Below are positions 1-8,919 of a stretch of 56,209 nt of DNA, one piece after another. The stretch comes from Clostridium brassicae (lineage in GTDB: Bacteria > Bacillota > Clostridia > Clostridiales > Clostridiaceae): NCBI RefSeq assembly GCF_026738875.1, contig NZ_JAPQFJ010000012.1, positions 1-56,209 of the forward strand. The letters are read 5' to 3'. Within the stretch, counting starts at the first letter, position 1. The number at the start of each line of letters is the position of its first letter. The notes beneath the pieces were generated by a model. The model was given only the letters and a program-made list of their open reading frames with translations. It was not told where the DNA came from and made no database searches. A program made the translations under genes and the position numbers.

Positions 1-126
1 AAGAGCAAATAAATCATATGGATTCATCTTTGACTCTACACCATCTCTTATTAAAACTCCTGTAACAGGATCTACCTGCACATTTGAACTTCCTGGCACT
101 TGTTTAATACATACTATCATTTCCAT
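1..126 (-). CDS. etfB: Electron transfer flavoprotein beta subunit (N-terminal part, cut by window edge)
   Basis: Only the first 42 codons are present; the gene continues beyond the left edge. The peptide begins [20 protein letters not shown] and continues with a DG-x6-NPYDLFAL stretch, the typical N-terminus of EtfB, which binds AMP/FAD and pairs with EtfA. A strong Shine-Dalgarno AGGAGGA lies at 136-142, about ten bases before the ATG. It follows the lactate permease on the same strand, the arrangement of clostridial and acetogen lactate operons in which EtfAB works with an FAD-dependent lactate dehydrogenase (electron-confurcating LctBCD). The pairing with that dehydrogenase is inferred, since etfA and the dehydrogenase are not in view. 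Confidence 0.85.
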   Translation of the reverse strand, partial: MEMIVCIKQVPGSSNVQVDPVTGVLIRDGVESKMNPYDLFAL

Positions 127-200
127 AATAATTCATCCTCCTAATTTTACATTTTACTTTTCTAATTTTTACAGTGGTCATACCAGTAATCTATTTTTTG

Positions 201-220
201 AGAAGGACTTTCGTCCTTCT
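201..220 (-). other. Small GAAA-tetraloop hairpin between lctP and etfB
   Basis: On the minus strand this is AGAAGGAC-GAAA-GTCCTTCT, an 8-bp stem closed by a GNRA tetraloop. No U-tract follows it in the direction of transcription, so it is not a good terminator. It is more likely an intercistronic RNA hairpin that affects mRNA processing or stability between lctP and etfB. Confidence 0.5.
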
Positions 221-306
221 TAAAGTCATTGTAACATTTTAGCAAATCTTAATTCTACTAATTATTACGTTAATTCACAAATTTTTAATTTTTTCTAGTG
301 TTCTCT

Positions 307-1833
307 TTACATTTTAATAATTAAACTTCCTATATAAACTACAACTCCTAAGAGAACAACATATCCTATACAGAATTTTATTGTTTTATTTAGTATCTTT
401 CCTTCTGCTCCTGCAAGTCCTGTAGCAGCTGTAGCTACTGCAATACTTTGAGGTGATATCATTTTTCCAGCTGTAGCTCCTGTTGCACTTCCTGCAGCAA
501 GCCATGTAGCATTTACTCCTATTGAATTAGCTACATCCACTTGTAACTTTCCGAAAAGTACATTAGATGATGTATCACTTCCAGTTACAAATGTTCCAAG
601 TGCTCCTATTATTGGCGCTATGAATGGGTAGAAAGAACCTGTAACAATTGCTAATACTGTAGCTATAGAATTTATCATTCCACTGTACCCCATAACTTTT
701 GCTAAAGCCACTATTGATATAACTGTTATTGCTGATTTAGTCATTTGCTTTATAGTCTTGAAAAGAATATTTACAATTTCACCAAATTTAGCCCCTTGAA
801 CCATTCCCCCTATAAATGCTGCAATAATTATAAGCGTACCCGGTGTTGCTATCCATTTAAACACATAAGGTTCTGCACCTTCACCAGTATATATTTTAAA
901 ACTTGTTTTTATTGTTGAAAGTGCATGATTTATACTAGGGAACAATTTACTACTAAAAATCATAAATATAAATATTAATATATATGGTAGCCATGCTTTA
1001 AAAGCTTGGCTTGAACTAACTATACCTTCTGATTTTCCCGCTGTATCTTTATAAAAAATCTTAGTTACTATTATTGTTGCAGCCATACTACAGACACTAC
1101 CAATTAAAGATGGAAGTTCTGCTCCCATGTATTTTGCTGATAGCAATTCTGGTACAGCGAAAGCAACACCTGATATTAAAGTTACTCCAAATACCCCTTT
1201 TATTCCTTTTACACTTCTAGTTGTTAAAACTACTAATATAAATGTTATAAGTATTATAAAAGGGAACAACTGTACTCCTGCATAATAGCTCAATACGTTT
1301 ACATCTAATCCAGTAAGCTTTGCCATAGTAGATATTGGTATTCCTATAGCTCCAAAGGCTGTTGGAACTGTATTTGCAATCAAACAAATAATTGCTGCAA
1401 ATAATGGTTCAAATCCCATAGCTGCTAATATACTTGCTGGTATTGCCACTGCTGTACCATACCCGGCAACCGCCTCTAAGAATCCTCCAAAACCCCAAGC
1501 TATTATTAATACCAAAATTCTTTTATCTGTAGTTATATTTGATAACATCTTTTTTATTATGTCCATGCTCTTGGTGTGTAGTGATAAATTATAAGTAAAA
1601 ACTGCTGCAATGATTACTATCATTATTGGCCACAGTGCTAAAGCAACTCCCTCTAATGCTGCTGACACTGCATGAAGTACTGGCATTTTCCATACCATAA
1701 TTGCTAATATTATTGTCAATACCAAAGTTGCTGAACAAGTCTTATGTGCTGGCATTTTTAAAACCCCAAGAGATACTATAAGCCACACGATAGGAATAAG
1801 TGCAATAAAGAAAAGTGCATACATGTTCATCAT
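307..1833 (-). CDS. lctP: L-lactate permease (LctP/LldP family)
   Basis: An integral membrane protein of about 508 residues with some 12-14 hydrophobic segments, the usual size of the lactate permease family, which imports lactate with protons. Family-like stretches include GGFLEAVAGYGTAVAIP near the N-terminus and the C-terminal GTFVTGSDTSSN and GKMISPQSIAVA segments. The reading frame is open to 1866, but the Shine-Dalgarno GGGAGGG sits 4-7 bases before two adjacent ATGs at 1833 and 1830, so the start is placed there. Next on the same strand is etfB. A promoter and a FadR/LldR-type operator lie upstream, so lactate induction is likely. Confidence 0.92.
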   Translation of the reverse strand: MMNMYALFFIALIPIVWLIVSLGVLKMPAHKTCSATLVLTIILAIMVWKMPVLHAVSAALEGVALALWPIMIVIIAAVFTYNLSLHTKSMDIIKKMLSNITTDKRILVLIIAWGFGGFLEAVAGYGTAVAIPASILAAMGFEPLFAAIICLIANTVPTAFGAIGIPISTMAKLTGLDVNVLSYYAGVQLFPFIILITFILVVLTTRSVKGIKGVFGVTLISGVAFAVPELLSAKYMGAELPSLIGSVCSMAATIIVTKIFYKDTAGKSEGIVSSSQAFKAWLPYILIFIFMIFSSKLFPSINHALSTIKTSFKIYTGEGAEPYVFKWIATPGTLIIIAAFIGGMVQGAKFGEIVNILFKTIKQMTKSAITVISIVALAKVMGYSGMINSIATVLAIVTGSFYPFIAPIIGALGTFVTGSDTSSNVLFGKLQVDVANSIGVNATWLAAGSATGATAGKMISPQSIAVATAATGLAGAEGKILNKTIKFCIGYVVLLGVVVYIGSLIIKM

Positions 1834-1885
1834 CTTCCCTCCCCAAACTCTTCGAAAATATTTCAAGATTGGTATTATGGCCTGG

Positions 1886-1946
1886 TGGTACGACCAATTT
1901 CTTTTCTTGCATACATATTATCATAATTTTAAGACTATTTCTACAA
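1886..1946 (-). promoter_or_regulatory. lctP promoter with LldR/FadR-type operator
   Basis: On the minus strand a -35-like TTGTAG (1941-1946) and a -10-like GATAAT (1917-1922) are 18 bases apart. Downstream at 1886-1896 is a perfect palindrome, TGGT-CGT-ACCA, inside ATTGGTCGTACCACC. This matches the TGGT-N3-ACCA core bound by FadR-subfamily GntR regulators such as LldR, PdhR and FadR. It lies about 15-25 bases after the predicted transcription start, where a bound repressor would block transcription. No gntR gene is in the window. An extended -10 (TGGTATAAT) near 2021-2028 may be a second promoter. Confidence 0.75.
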
Positions 1947-2134
1947 TTGTTTATTAATTAACAAAATTACCTTAACTATGTAATATACTACTTTCCTTTG
2001 TTGTAACCGTTTACTAAGGTATTATACCATAAAATTTTTTTCTATATTTTTAAATTGCTCTTTTATTTTAAACAATTCTGTTAAAAACTTAACCAAACTT
2101 TTTTCCACATCACCTAAACCCTAACATCTAGTTC

Positions 2135-2875
2135 CTATATCAAGTACCACATAATTATTTTCTGGCCATAAATCATTGATATAAATGCCCCTATAGCTAT
2201 ATATGGACCAAATGGAATATAATCTTTTCTGCTTTTTTTCTTAGTAATTATAAGTAAAATACCAATTATAGCTCCTAATACTACAGCTAAAAATATCATC
2301 AAAATTGTCTTTTGCCATCCTAAATACAAACCACATAGTAGGCATATTTCAGCGTCTCCCCACCCCATACCTTTAGTTATAAGTATAATTAGAGCTATAA
2401 ATCCTCCTCCAATTAATCCACCTATAATATATGTACTTACATAATATCCTCTAATATAATTTATTAAAATAAAAATTATTCCTACTATTATTCCACTTAT
2501 TGTTGTTTTAAAATATATGTCTGTAGTATCCATGTCTATTATAGCTACTACTATTAAAAAACATGAAAATAGTAAAAACTTCACAAATTCTAATGTAAAT
2601 CCATAAAAACTATATAATATTACAAAAATAAATCCCGTAAAAATCTCCATTATTGGATATCTAATGCTTATTTTCTCCCCACAATAACCGCACTTTCCTT
2701 TTAAAAATATATAACTTATTACAGGAATCAAATGATAAAATTTTAATCTATTGCCACAGCTTGTACAATGAGATGGTGGATATGCTATAGATTCTTCTCT
2801 CGGTATTCTATATATACATACATTTAAAAAACTTCCTATAACAATCCCTAGTATAAATATAAAAATATAGTCCAT
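2135..2875 (-). CDS. pilD: Prepilin leader peptidase / N-methyltransferase
   Basis: A polytopic membrane enzyme of 246 residues that cleaves prepilin leaders after Gly and methylates the new N-terminus. Visible features are the N-terminal GSFLNVCIYRIPRE block, two CxxC pairs (HCTSCG near residue 37 and KCGYCGEK near residue 61), the first catalytic Asp in AIIDMDTTDIYF and the second in the GMGWGDAEI motif, the GxGD signature of this aspartyl protease family. It is the last gene of the pilus operon and would process all four pilin-like proteins encoded upstream. Confidence 0.95.
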   Translation of the reverse strand: MDYIFIFILGIVIGSFLNVCIYRIPREESIAYPPSHCTSCGNRLKFYHLIPVISYIFLKGKCGYCGEKISIRYPIMEIFTGFIFVILYSFYGFTLEFVKFLLFSCFLIVVAIIDMDTTDIYFKTTISGIIVGIIFILINYIRGYYVSTYIIGGLIGGGFIALIILITKGMGWGDAEICLLCGLYLGWQKTILMIFLAVVLGAIIGILLIITKKKSRKDYIPFGPYIAIGAFISMIYGQKIIMWYLI

Positions 2876-3005
2876 TATAACTACTCCCTTTATTATATTA
2901 AAAGTTAGGAGAACTTTGATATATTTTCAAAATTCTCCTTATGATTTAATTTACTACTTTTTTTATAACATAAAATCCTATTTATTGTGAATCGGAATTA
3001 AAAAT

Positions 3006-5057
3006 TCAATCTAATTTCGGCATTGCCTTCACATTTATTCTTAATATTTCTACAACTTTATTATCTATTTTCATAGAATTATTTATAATTGTATCTTTAT
3101 TTTTAGGAAGAATTGTATATGTTATTATAAAATTTTCTTCCTTATCATCAATAAAATTTTGTATATTATCATTTATTTCTTCTAAGGTACAATTCAAACT
3201 AAATGTATTTTTCTTATCTATTATGCCATCCTTTAATACTTTATATATTATCAATCTAGTGGTCTGTTTTTTGTATTCTGAACTTATATCAATAGCCATC
3301 TTTGATCTACTTCTATTGGCATTAATCAATACCCCTATAGTTTGTCTCATGTTCTCTACAGCATCAATATCATTATAGGTAATATTATCTGATCCTATAA
3401 TTTTTTTTCCTTCCTTTATACACTTTGAAACATCATTATTAGGAATAAACACACCTATTTTTGTTATAATAGGAGCTAAGCTATCTATTGTAAATTTATT
3501 TGAGTCAATTTTAACTGTTTGAATCTTATCATTAACTTTATATTTAACAGTTCCTTCTTTTAACTCATATTGCTTAGGTTTAACTCCAAATAAACTTATA
3601 GAAAAATCAATTGGTGAGGCTATATACTCTCCTTTTTCATTTTTAGTATAGCTTACTTTTAAAACTCCACTTAGTTTTCTAGAATTTTTATCGTAGTTTA
3701 TCCACTGAGGAAGGTCATCTAATACAACTTCCACACCTTCTGGAATAGACTCCTCAAAATATACTTCTCCAGTAATATCTGATTGTACTATATTTCCAAT
3801 ATGCTTATAAATTTCTTCTACTGTATTCATATTTTTAGCATAATACCTAGAAGCACCTGTATTTCTTGCTATCTCCGTAAGATTATAAGGATTCACTTCT
3901 TGACTTAGCCCAACAATAAAACTTTGAATATTCTTATCTTTATTAATAACTCTCCCTATCAAATTTGCATAACCAAGACTTAATCCACTTCTATCATTTT
4001 CTCCATAGTTTATTACATAAGTCACCTCACCATTATTATCCTCTTCATACCTACATCTAAGTATATTTCTAAACCCTATTTTACGCCAATTAATTATAGG
4101 TTCGTTTTGTTTTCCATATAATACATAGCCATTATTCCCTTCAGTAAAACTCACCGATTCTTTTTGTGCTGTAAAAGCAGTAGGATTTCCATCTGTCATT
4201 AAAATTATATATTTATCTTTATCTGCTTTACTCAATGAATAATAAGCTTTTCTAAGTCCATCTCCTATATTGGTTCCTCCTTCTGAAAGAATCAAATCAT
4301 ATATAGTTTTTACTGGTCTATATCCATACCAATGCCCTTCAGAATAATTAAAATACTCTCTTAAATTTTTATCTCTTATGTAAAACTGTTTTTTATCTTT
4401 ATTTCTATAGTATTCACTTTCTCCACATAATTGTACATCATATATCTTACCTGTAGACATATTTTTATAAGCATGCCTATACCTATCCCATAAAAAAAAT
4501 TCATTTTCATAATAATAACTACTGTATATTTCATTTCTATCAATATTTAATAAATTACAAGCTTCTTTTATATTTTTCTCATTAATAGTTAAATATTTGT
4601 TCAATTCCTTAACATCACACTGGAAATTTACATAACTACTATATCCTATAAGTTTTATCTTTACCTTACCACTTTCTATATCTTCTTTATTAAATTTTGA
4701 GATAAATTGTTTTAGCGTACTTTTCATTTTATCTAATCTGGTTTCATTAGAATTTTGAGAAATTTTATTATTCATACTACCAGAAGTATCTAAGACTAAA
4801 ACTATTTCTTTATCTTTGTTTTCATGATTTTCATCAATAATAGGCTTAGGACTTATTTTATAATTCACATTGAATTTTTCTCCTGAATCAAATCTATCTC
4901 CACTCAAATTTCTTTTAACTTCTATCAAATTTTCTTGTGATTTATATAAATTTTTAATTGTTACCTTATTATTTAATGCAAATACTTTAGTTGTTCCAAT
5001 TTCAGCTATAATAAAAATAGCCATAATAAAAAACACTAATAGTCTTTTTTTCCTCAT
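3006..5057 (-). CDS. Secreted von Willebrand factor A domain protein of the pilus operon
   Basis: The protein has 683 residues from the ATG at 5057, chosen because GAGGGG lies six bases upstream; the frame is open further, to 5078. The N-terminus is MRKKRLLVFFIMAIFIIAEI, a Sec-type signal peptide, not a prepilin leader. A VWA domain follows with a complete-looking MIDAS: DTSGS near residues 90-94, a Thr in GGTNIGDGL and an Asp in LMTDGNPT. A large insertion rich in Tyr and charged residues sits inside the VWA domain. After it come beta-rich segments and no LPxTG or other sorting signal, so how it is retained is unclear. Its position between the minor pilins and pilD suggests a pilus-associated adhesin, comparable in role to PilY1 or VWA-bearing pilus tip proteins. 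That role is inferred. Confidence 0.8.
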   Translation of the reverse strand: MRKKRLLVFFIMAIFIIAEIGTTKVFALNNKVTIKNLYKSQENLIEVKRNLSGDRFDSGEKFNVNYKISPKPIIDENHENKDKEIVLVLDTSGSMNNKISQNSNETRLDKMKSTLKQFISKFNKEDIESGKVKIKLIGYSSYVNFQCDVKELNKYLTINEKNIKEACNLLNIDRNEIYSSYYYENEFFLWDRYRHAYKNMSTGKIYDVQLCGESEYYRNKDKKQFYIRDKNLREYFNYSEGHWYGYRPVKTIYDLILSEGGTNIGDGLRKAYYSLSKADKDKYIILMTDGNPTAFTAQKESVSFTEGNNGYVLYGKQNEPIINWRKIGFRNILRCRYEEDNNGEVTYVINYGENDRSGLSLGYANLIGRVINKDKNIQSFIVGLSQEVNPYNLTEIARNTGASRYYAKNMNTVEEIYKHIGNIVQSDITGEVYFEESIPEGVEVVLDDLPQWINYDKNSRKLSGVLKVSYTKNEKGEYIASPIDFSISLFGVKPKQYELKEGTVKYKVNDKIQTVKIDSNKFTIDSLAPIITKIGVFIPNNDVSKCIKEGKKIIGSDNITYNDIDAVENMRQTIGVLINANRSRSKMAIDISSEYKKQTTRLIIYKVLKDGIIDKKNTFSLNCTLEEINDNIQNFIDDKEENFIITYTILPKNKDTIINNSMKIDNKVVEILRINVKAMPKLD

Positions 5058-5207
5058 AACAATCCCCTCAGATTTCAAACCTTTCTTTGTAATTTTACAT
5101 AAATTAAAGCTATTACAGTAAAACTTTAGACCTTTTACTCTTTATCCCATGTCTAACCATCCTAATACTTTCAGATGTATCAAAAACCATATCCAAAGTC
5201 AAAAATC

Positions 5208-5741
5208 TTATTTATTTCTAAAATAAACCTTGCTCTCCACAACAGATTTTACATCTTTGTAACTAAGATTTATTACTAAATAAATCCCCTCTGCTTCTTT
5301 TAAATTTTTAGTTTCCTCTACATTTATAGAAGATATATTCTCTCCTATGACCTTTCCCATTTTAGTAGCATCTAAATCTTTTTCCCCTCTTACATACCAA
5401 AGTTTATTATCTATAAGTTGAAAAACATCATAATCTTCCTCTTCAGAAGATGCACTGCTATTTTTTAATACAATTCTATCAATACTAGTACATTTTTTTT
5501 GTAAATTCAATTCTTCATTGTTTCTTTTTATAGATTGAATTCCTGATGACATCATACTTATTTTCACAAATTTCTCAAGAGCTTTTTCTCCTTGAGATTG
5601 TAACTCTATTTCTTTATCAACTTTATGTAAGTTACTATAGCTCGTTAAAAAAAAGTTAGAAATAGGTATTAAAATAATACCTATTAAAGCTATTACTATA
5701 ATTAATTCTATTAGTGTAATTCCTTTTTTTGTGTCCTTCAT
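5208..5741 (-). CDS. Minor type IV pilin with class III signal
   Basis: The protein has 177 residues from the ATG at 5741 and begins MKDTKKG|ITLIELIIVIALIG: a short basic leader, Gly before the cleavage site, Glu at mature position 5 and a hydrophobic helix. Ile replaces the usual Phe at +1. An ATG at 5789 is also in frame with its own AAGGAAG, but it would give a 23-residue leader and overlap the upstream gene by 19 bases. I prefer 5741, which has AAAGGTG eight bases upstream. The globular part resembles PilW/PilJ-like minor pilins only in general form. Operon position: after the giant pilin and before the VWA gene. Confidence 0.8.
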   Translation of the reverse strand: MKDTKKGITLIELIIVIALIGIILIPISNFFLTSYSNLHKVDKEIELQSQGEKALEKFVKISMMSSGIQSIKRNNEELNLQKKCTSIDRIVLKNSSASSEEEDYDVFQLIDNKLWYVRGEKDLDATKMGKVIGENISSINVEETKNLKEAEGIYLVINLSYKDVKSVVESKVYFRNK

Positions 5742-5770
5742 TTTTTGAACACCTTTTCTAATTTTATTTT

Positions 5771-8038
5771 TTATTTTAATATTTTCCATGACTTCCTTTT
5801 TATTAATTTTTCCCTTACAACATCTGTTTTTGTATTTTCATCTAAGTTTACAGTAATATCTGTTTCTACTTCAAAAAACTTATCTCTTATATTATCATTA
5901 AACACTTTCTGAAAATCTGAGTAATTATATGCTATTAATCTTTTCACATAATCCTCATCATAATTTATTTCTTTAAAACTGTTTCCTAGAAATTTTATAT
6001 CTCCTCCACAAATTATGCTGCCTTTAAACTTTAAATTTCCACAAAAACAAACATCTCCATTAGTTAAAATAATTCCTCCAAATTCTCCATTACCTTTGTT
6101 TTTATTAATTTTTATTAATTCTTTGTCCCCACCTATAGGAATATCCTTATCTCCTTCACAATAAAAAACATAAGATTTATTAGGATTATTATTTAATAAT
6201 ATAAAATTAGAATTACAATCCACACTACCATCTGCATTTCTTCCTTTAATTGTATTAGTCATTTTATTAAAATCTACTTTGTCACTTACCATCTTTACAA
6301 CTCTAGTAGTGTTATTAACATATTCTTTCTCTATAGGTAAATCTCCCATATAAAATATATTTCTTTTTAAATCATTAGCTTTATCTAAAAGCTCACTATA
6401 TTTTCCTAAGCTATAATTACTACCTTCTACTTTGTTTCCTAAACTATTTGATAGCACATCACCTATATTAAAATTTATTTTATTTATTTTTACCCCTTCA
6501 CCTCCAAGACTTAATTTATAGTCTTCATCATTATTATATGCCTCGTCTTCAAAGTAAGCTTTGAAATAGTCACTTTTATCAAAAACATTCATATCTACCC
6601 CATCAGCAAACTTAGTAACTAGGGTAAGCGGGGCCTTATATTCAAACTCTACATTATCTTCTATTAAACTTTTCCCACCCTTATGAGTTACAGGTTTACC
6701 ACTTATAAGTGGCATAGTATACGCTTTATAATTTCCTTTAATAGAAACCGATTCTCCTGTTTGATATTCTTCATTATAAAGCTTTATATATGAAGAACCA
6801 GCAATTAAAACCTCATCCTTTTTCCCTTTAGATTGTATGTTTATTGCCGAGCCCTTTCCTATATCTTCAGAATTAATTACTATAGAACTAGATTGATTAC
6901 TTTCCTTTGAATCTTTTCCATCACTAACACCGTAAAAACCACCTTCTATATTTATATGAGATTTTTCTCCATTTAGTTCTAAGTCATCCATAGTATAAAG
7001 GCTTCCTGTAAAATTACTTTCTTTATTCACATTCATTTGACATTGTTCTGATTGTGAATCTATAATTGCATTTTTAACATAAGCATCTCCATTAATATTA
7101 AATTTATTGTTTTCTCCGCTCAAAAGTATATTCTGAGCTGAAGATACGTTACCTAAAATAGATACTTTTGAATTATTTCCTTTTACTATAATTCCACTTT
7201 CAGTATTTTTTTTATCAATAACTTGTCCATCTTCTCCTACATTTTTTCCTTTTACGAATACATCACCTTTTACTTTAACATCAGTAGAATCCGCTATCAT
7301 GTCACCATCCACAGCTAACCCTTTTAGGAAAATTAGGTTTTCTGGAAGTTTCATAACTTTATTTTCTATGTAATAAACAGATTTGTAATCTGGAACACTT
7401 ATCTGATACTGACATGCTACCTTTCTTTCTAATTTTTTATGTAAAAATGTAGATGTAATTCCAACCTTCAATTTATTATCCTGTGAAAATTTCCACCCTA
7501 TATCATCATTATCCTCTGTAGAAAAACTTATTTTTGGTTTTGTTCCTTCACTATTAAATTTTTCTTTATCACCATTTTCATCAAATTCATAGTTGTCATT
7601 ATTGGTAAGTTCTTTACAAATATTATCTTCTATATACTTTTTATAAGAAGTTCCAAAAATATTGTTTTCAAACCTCTTTATTTCTTCTTCATTTATAGAA
7701 CCATCCCTATTAAAATAAGGGCTCTCATAGTTCTTATCAGAGATACGTTTTAGTCTCTCCTTTTCTATAATTTTTTGAAGCTTTTCTTGAGCTTTTTTCA
7801 CTTCTTCATTACCAGTATTTATAGCTTCATCTACCACTTTTCCCATAATTCCATAAGCTTTATCTACCCCCGCTTCTGAAGCATAAAGATTAGTATTTAG
7901 ATTTCCATTCATTGTTCTCATCTTATAGCTAGACATTGTTAAAGAAAGAATTGCACATCCTAAAATACTTAATATGCTTAAAACTCCTAGTACCATAACA
8001 AGTGAAAAACCTTTTTTAACTTTAAATTTATTTTTCAT
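5771..8038 (-). CDS. Giant minor pilin (PilX/GspK-like N-terminus, repetitive beta-rich body)
   Basis: 755 residues, several times the size of an ordinary pilin. The N-terminus MKNKFKVKKG|FSLVMVLGVL is a class III signal, but mature residue 5 is Met, not Glu. Lack of Glu5 is a known feature of GspK, the tip-capping pseudopilin. ASEAGVDKAYG after the helix resembles PilX-N proteins. Residues about 240-480 are a run of short strands rich in V, I, N and G (for example VKGDVFVKGKN, VSILGNVSSAQNILLSG, INGDAYVKNAIID), like a bactofilin or other beta-solenoid. A similar patch, GGIILTNGDVCFCGNLKFKG, lies near residue 660. It corresponds in position and size class to the large minor pilin PilK of C. 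difficile. The Shine-Dalgarno is GGAAGG, six bases before the ATG. Confidence 0.75.
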   Translation of the reverse strand: MKNKFKVKKGFSLVMVLGVLSILSILGCAILSLTMSSYKMRTMNGNLNTNLYASEAGVDKAYGIMGKVVDEAINTGNEEVKKAQEKLQKIIEKERLKRISDKNYESPYFNRDGSINEEEIKRFENNIFGTSYKKYIEDNICKELTNNDNYEFDENGDKEKFNSEGTKPKISFSTEDNDDIGWKFSQDNKLKVGITSTFLHKKLERKVACQYQISVPDYKSVYYIENKVMKLPENLIFLKGLAVDGDMIADSTDVKVKGDVFVKGKNVGEDGQVIDKKNTESGIIVKGNNSKVSILGNVSSAQNILLSGENNKFNINGDAYVKNAIIDSQSEQCQMNVNKESNFTGSLYTMDDLELNGEKSHINIEGGFYGVSDGKDSKESNQSSSIVINSEDIGKGSAINIQSKGKKDEVLIAGSSYIKLYNEEYQTGESVSIKGNYKAYTMPLISGKPVTHKGGKSLIEDNVEFEYKAPLTLVTKFADGVDMNVFDKSDYFKAYFEDEAYNNDEDYKLSLGGEGVKINKINFNIGDVLSNSLGNKVEGSNYSLGKYSELLDKANDLKRNIFYMGDLPIEKEYVNNTTRVVKMVSDKVDFNKMTNTIKGRNADGSVDCNSNFILLNNNPNKSYVFYCEGDKDIPIGGDKELIKINKNKGNGEFGGIILTNGDVCFCGNLKFKGSIICGGDIKFLGNSFKEINYDEDYVKRLIAYNYSDFQKVFNDNIRDKFFEVETDITVNLDENTKTDVVREKLIKRKSWKILK

Positions 8039-8049
8039 ATTATCCTTCC

Positions 8050-8904
8050 TTATTTCAAAAACGTTTTATAACCTTTATATACAATTAAAGATTCACCTGT
8101 TTTTTTGTTTTGTACTTCTACGGTAATTTTATAAATTCTATTATTTGTAGCGTTTTCACTACTTGAATCATCTTCAACTTTTAAAATCTCCTTATACTGC
8201 CTTGTTACTCCACTATGACTTATAACTTTAACTTCTGGATCTTTTTCTATAGTACTAAACTTAACAAAGTACAATTCTAATATGCTTCCAGTTTCATTAC
8301 TCGTATCAATTATAACTTTTTCTTTAAGCTCTCTATAAATATTAAACCTTATCTTTATTTTGTTTTCTTTTTCATCAATATTTTTACTTACTGTTACACT
8401 TTGTTTTTCTTCATCTCCATCTTTTAATGTAAAATCTATATTATACTTTTCTACGTTACTATTTTGGATATTAATACCTATATATGGTTTGGTAATATTC
8501 TGTGGTGAAAATATTATCCTATTATCTAATCTATTAAGTGAATTGATAATTAGACTGTTCTTCGGAAATGTAAATTCATAATCACAAATTATACTGTCAC
8601 TTCCATTTGATCCATTAATTAATGATTGTTTAAATTCGTACCCTTTTACAGGTTTTACAGAACAATTAACCCAAAACCTTCCTTCATCATACTTAGCTTC
8701 TTCATCTTTTATTACTGTTACATCTCCGCCTTTTATTTGCTCTATATACTTTTGTGCCAAATTAGTAGCTTTTTGTTTATCTTCTGAAGCTTTTGCAGTT
8801 TTAACTGAAGTAAAAACTAAATTTGATATGGGAGCAATTATTATTCCTAATATAGCAAGAGTTATAACAATTTCAAGAAGAGTAAAACCTTTTTTCTTTT
8901 TCAT
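8050..8904 (-). CDS. pilV: Minor type IV pilin, PilV-like
   Basis: 284 residues from the ATG at 8904, which has GGAGGAG five bases upstream; another in-frame ATG lies four codons earlier at 8916. The N-terminus MKKKKG|FTLLEIVITLAILG is a canonical class III prepilin signal with Glu at +5. The length and the EDKQKATNLAQKYIEQIK segment after the helix resemble PilV/PilJ-type minor pilins. The body is beta-rich with no recognised domain. It lies directly after pilO, with 15 bases between them. The symbol is by position in the clostridial pilus cluster and is tentative. Confidence 0.75.
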   Translation of the reverse strand: MKKKKGFTLLEIVITLAILGIIIAPISNLVFTSVKTAKASEDKQKATNLAQKYIEQIKGGDVTVIKDEEAKYDEGRFWVNCSVKPVKGYEFKQSLINGSNGSDSIICDYEFTFPKNSLIINSLNRLDNRIIFSPQNITKPYIGINIQNSNVEKYNIDFTLKDGDEEKQSVTVSKNIDEKENKIKIRFNIYRELKEKVIIDTSNETGSILELYFVKFSTIEKDPEVKVISHSGVTRQYKEILKVEDDSSSENATNNRIYKITVEVQNKKTGESLIVYKGYKTFLK

Positions 8905-8919
8905 TTTCTCCTCCATTTA

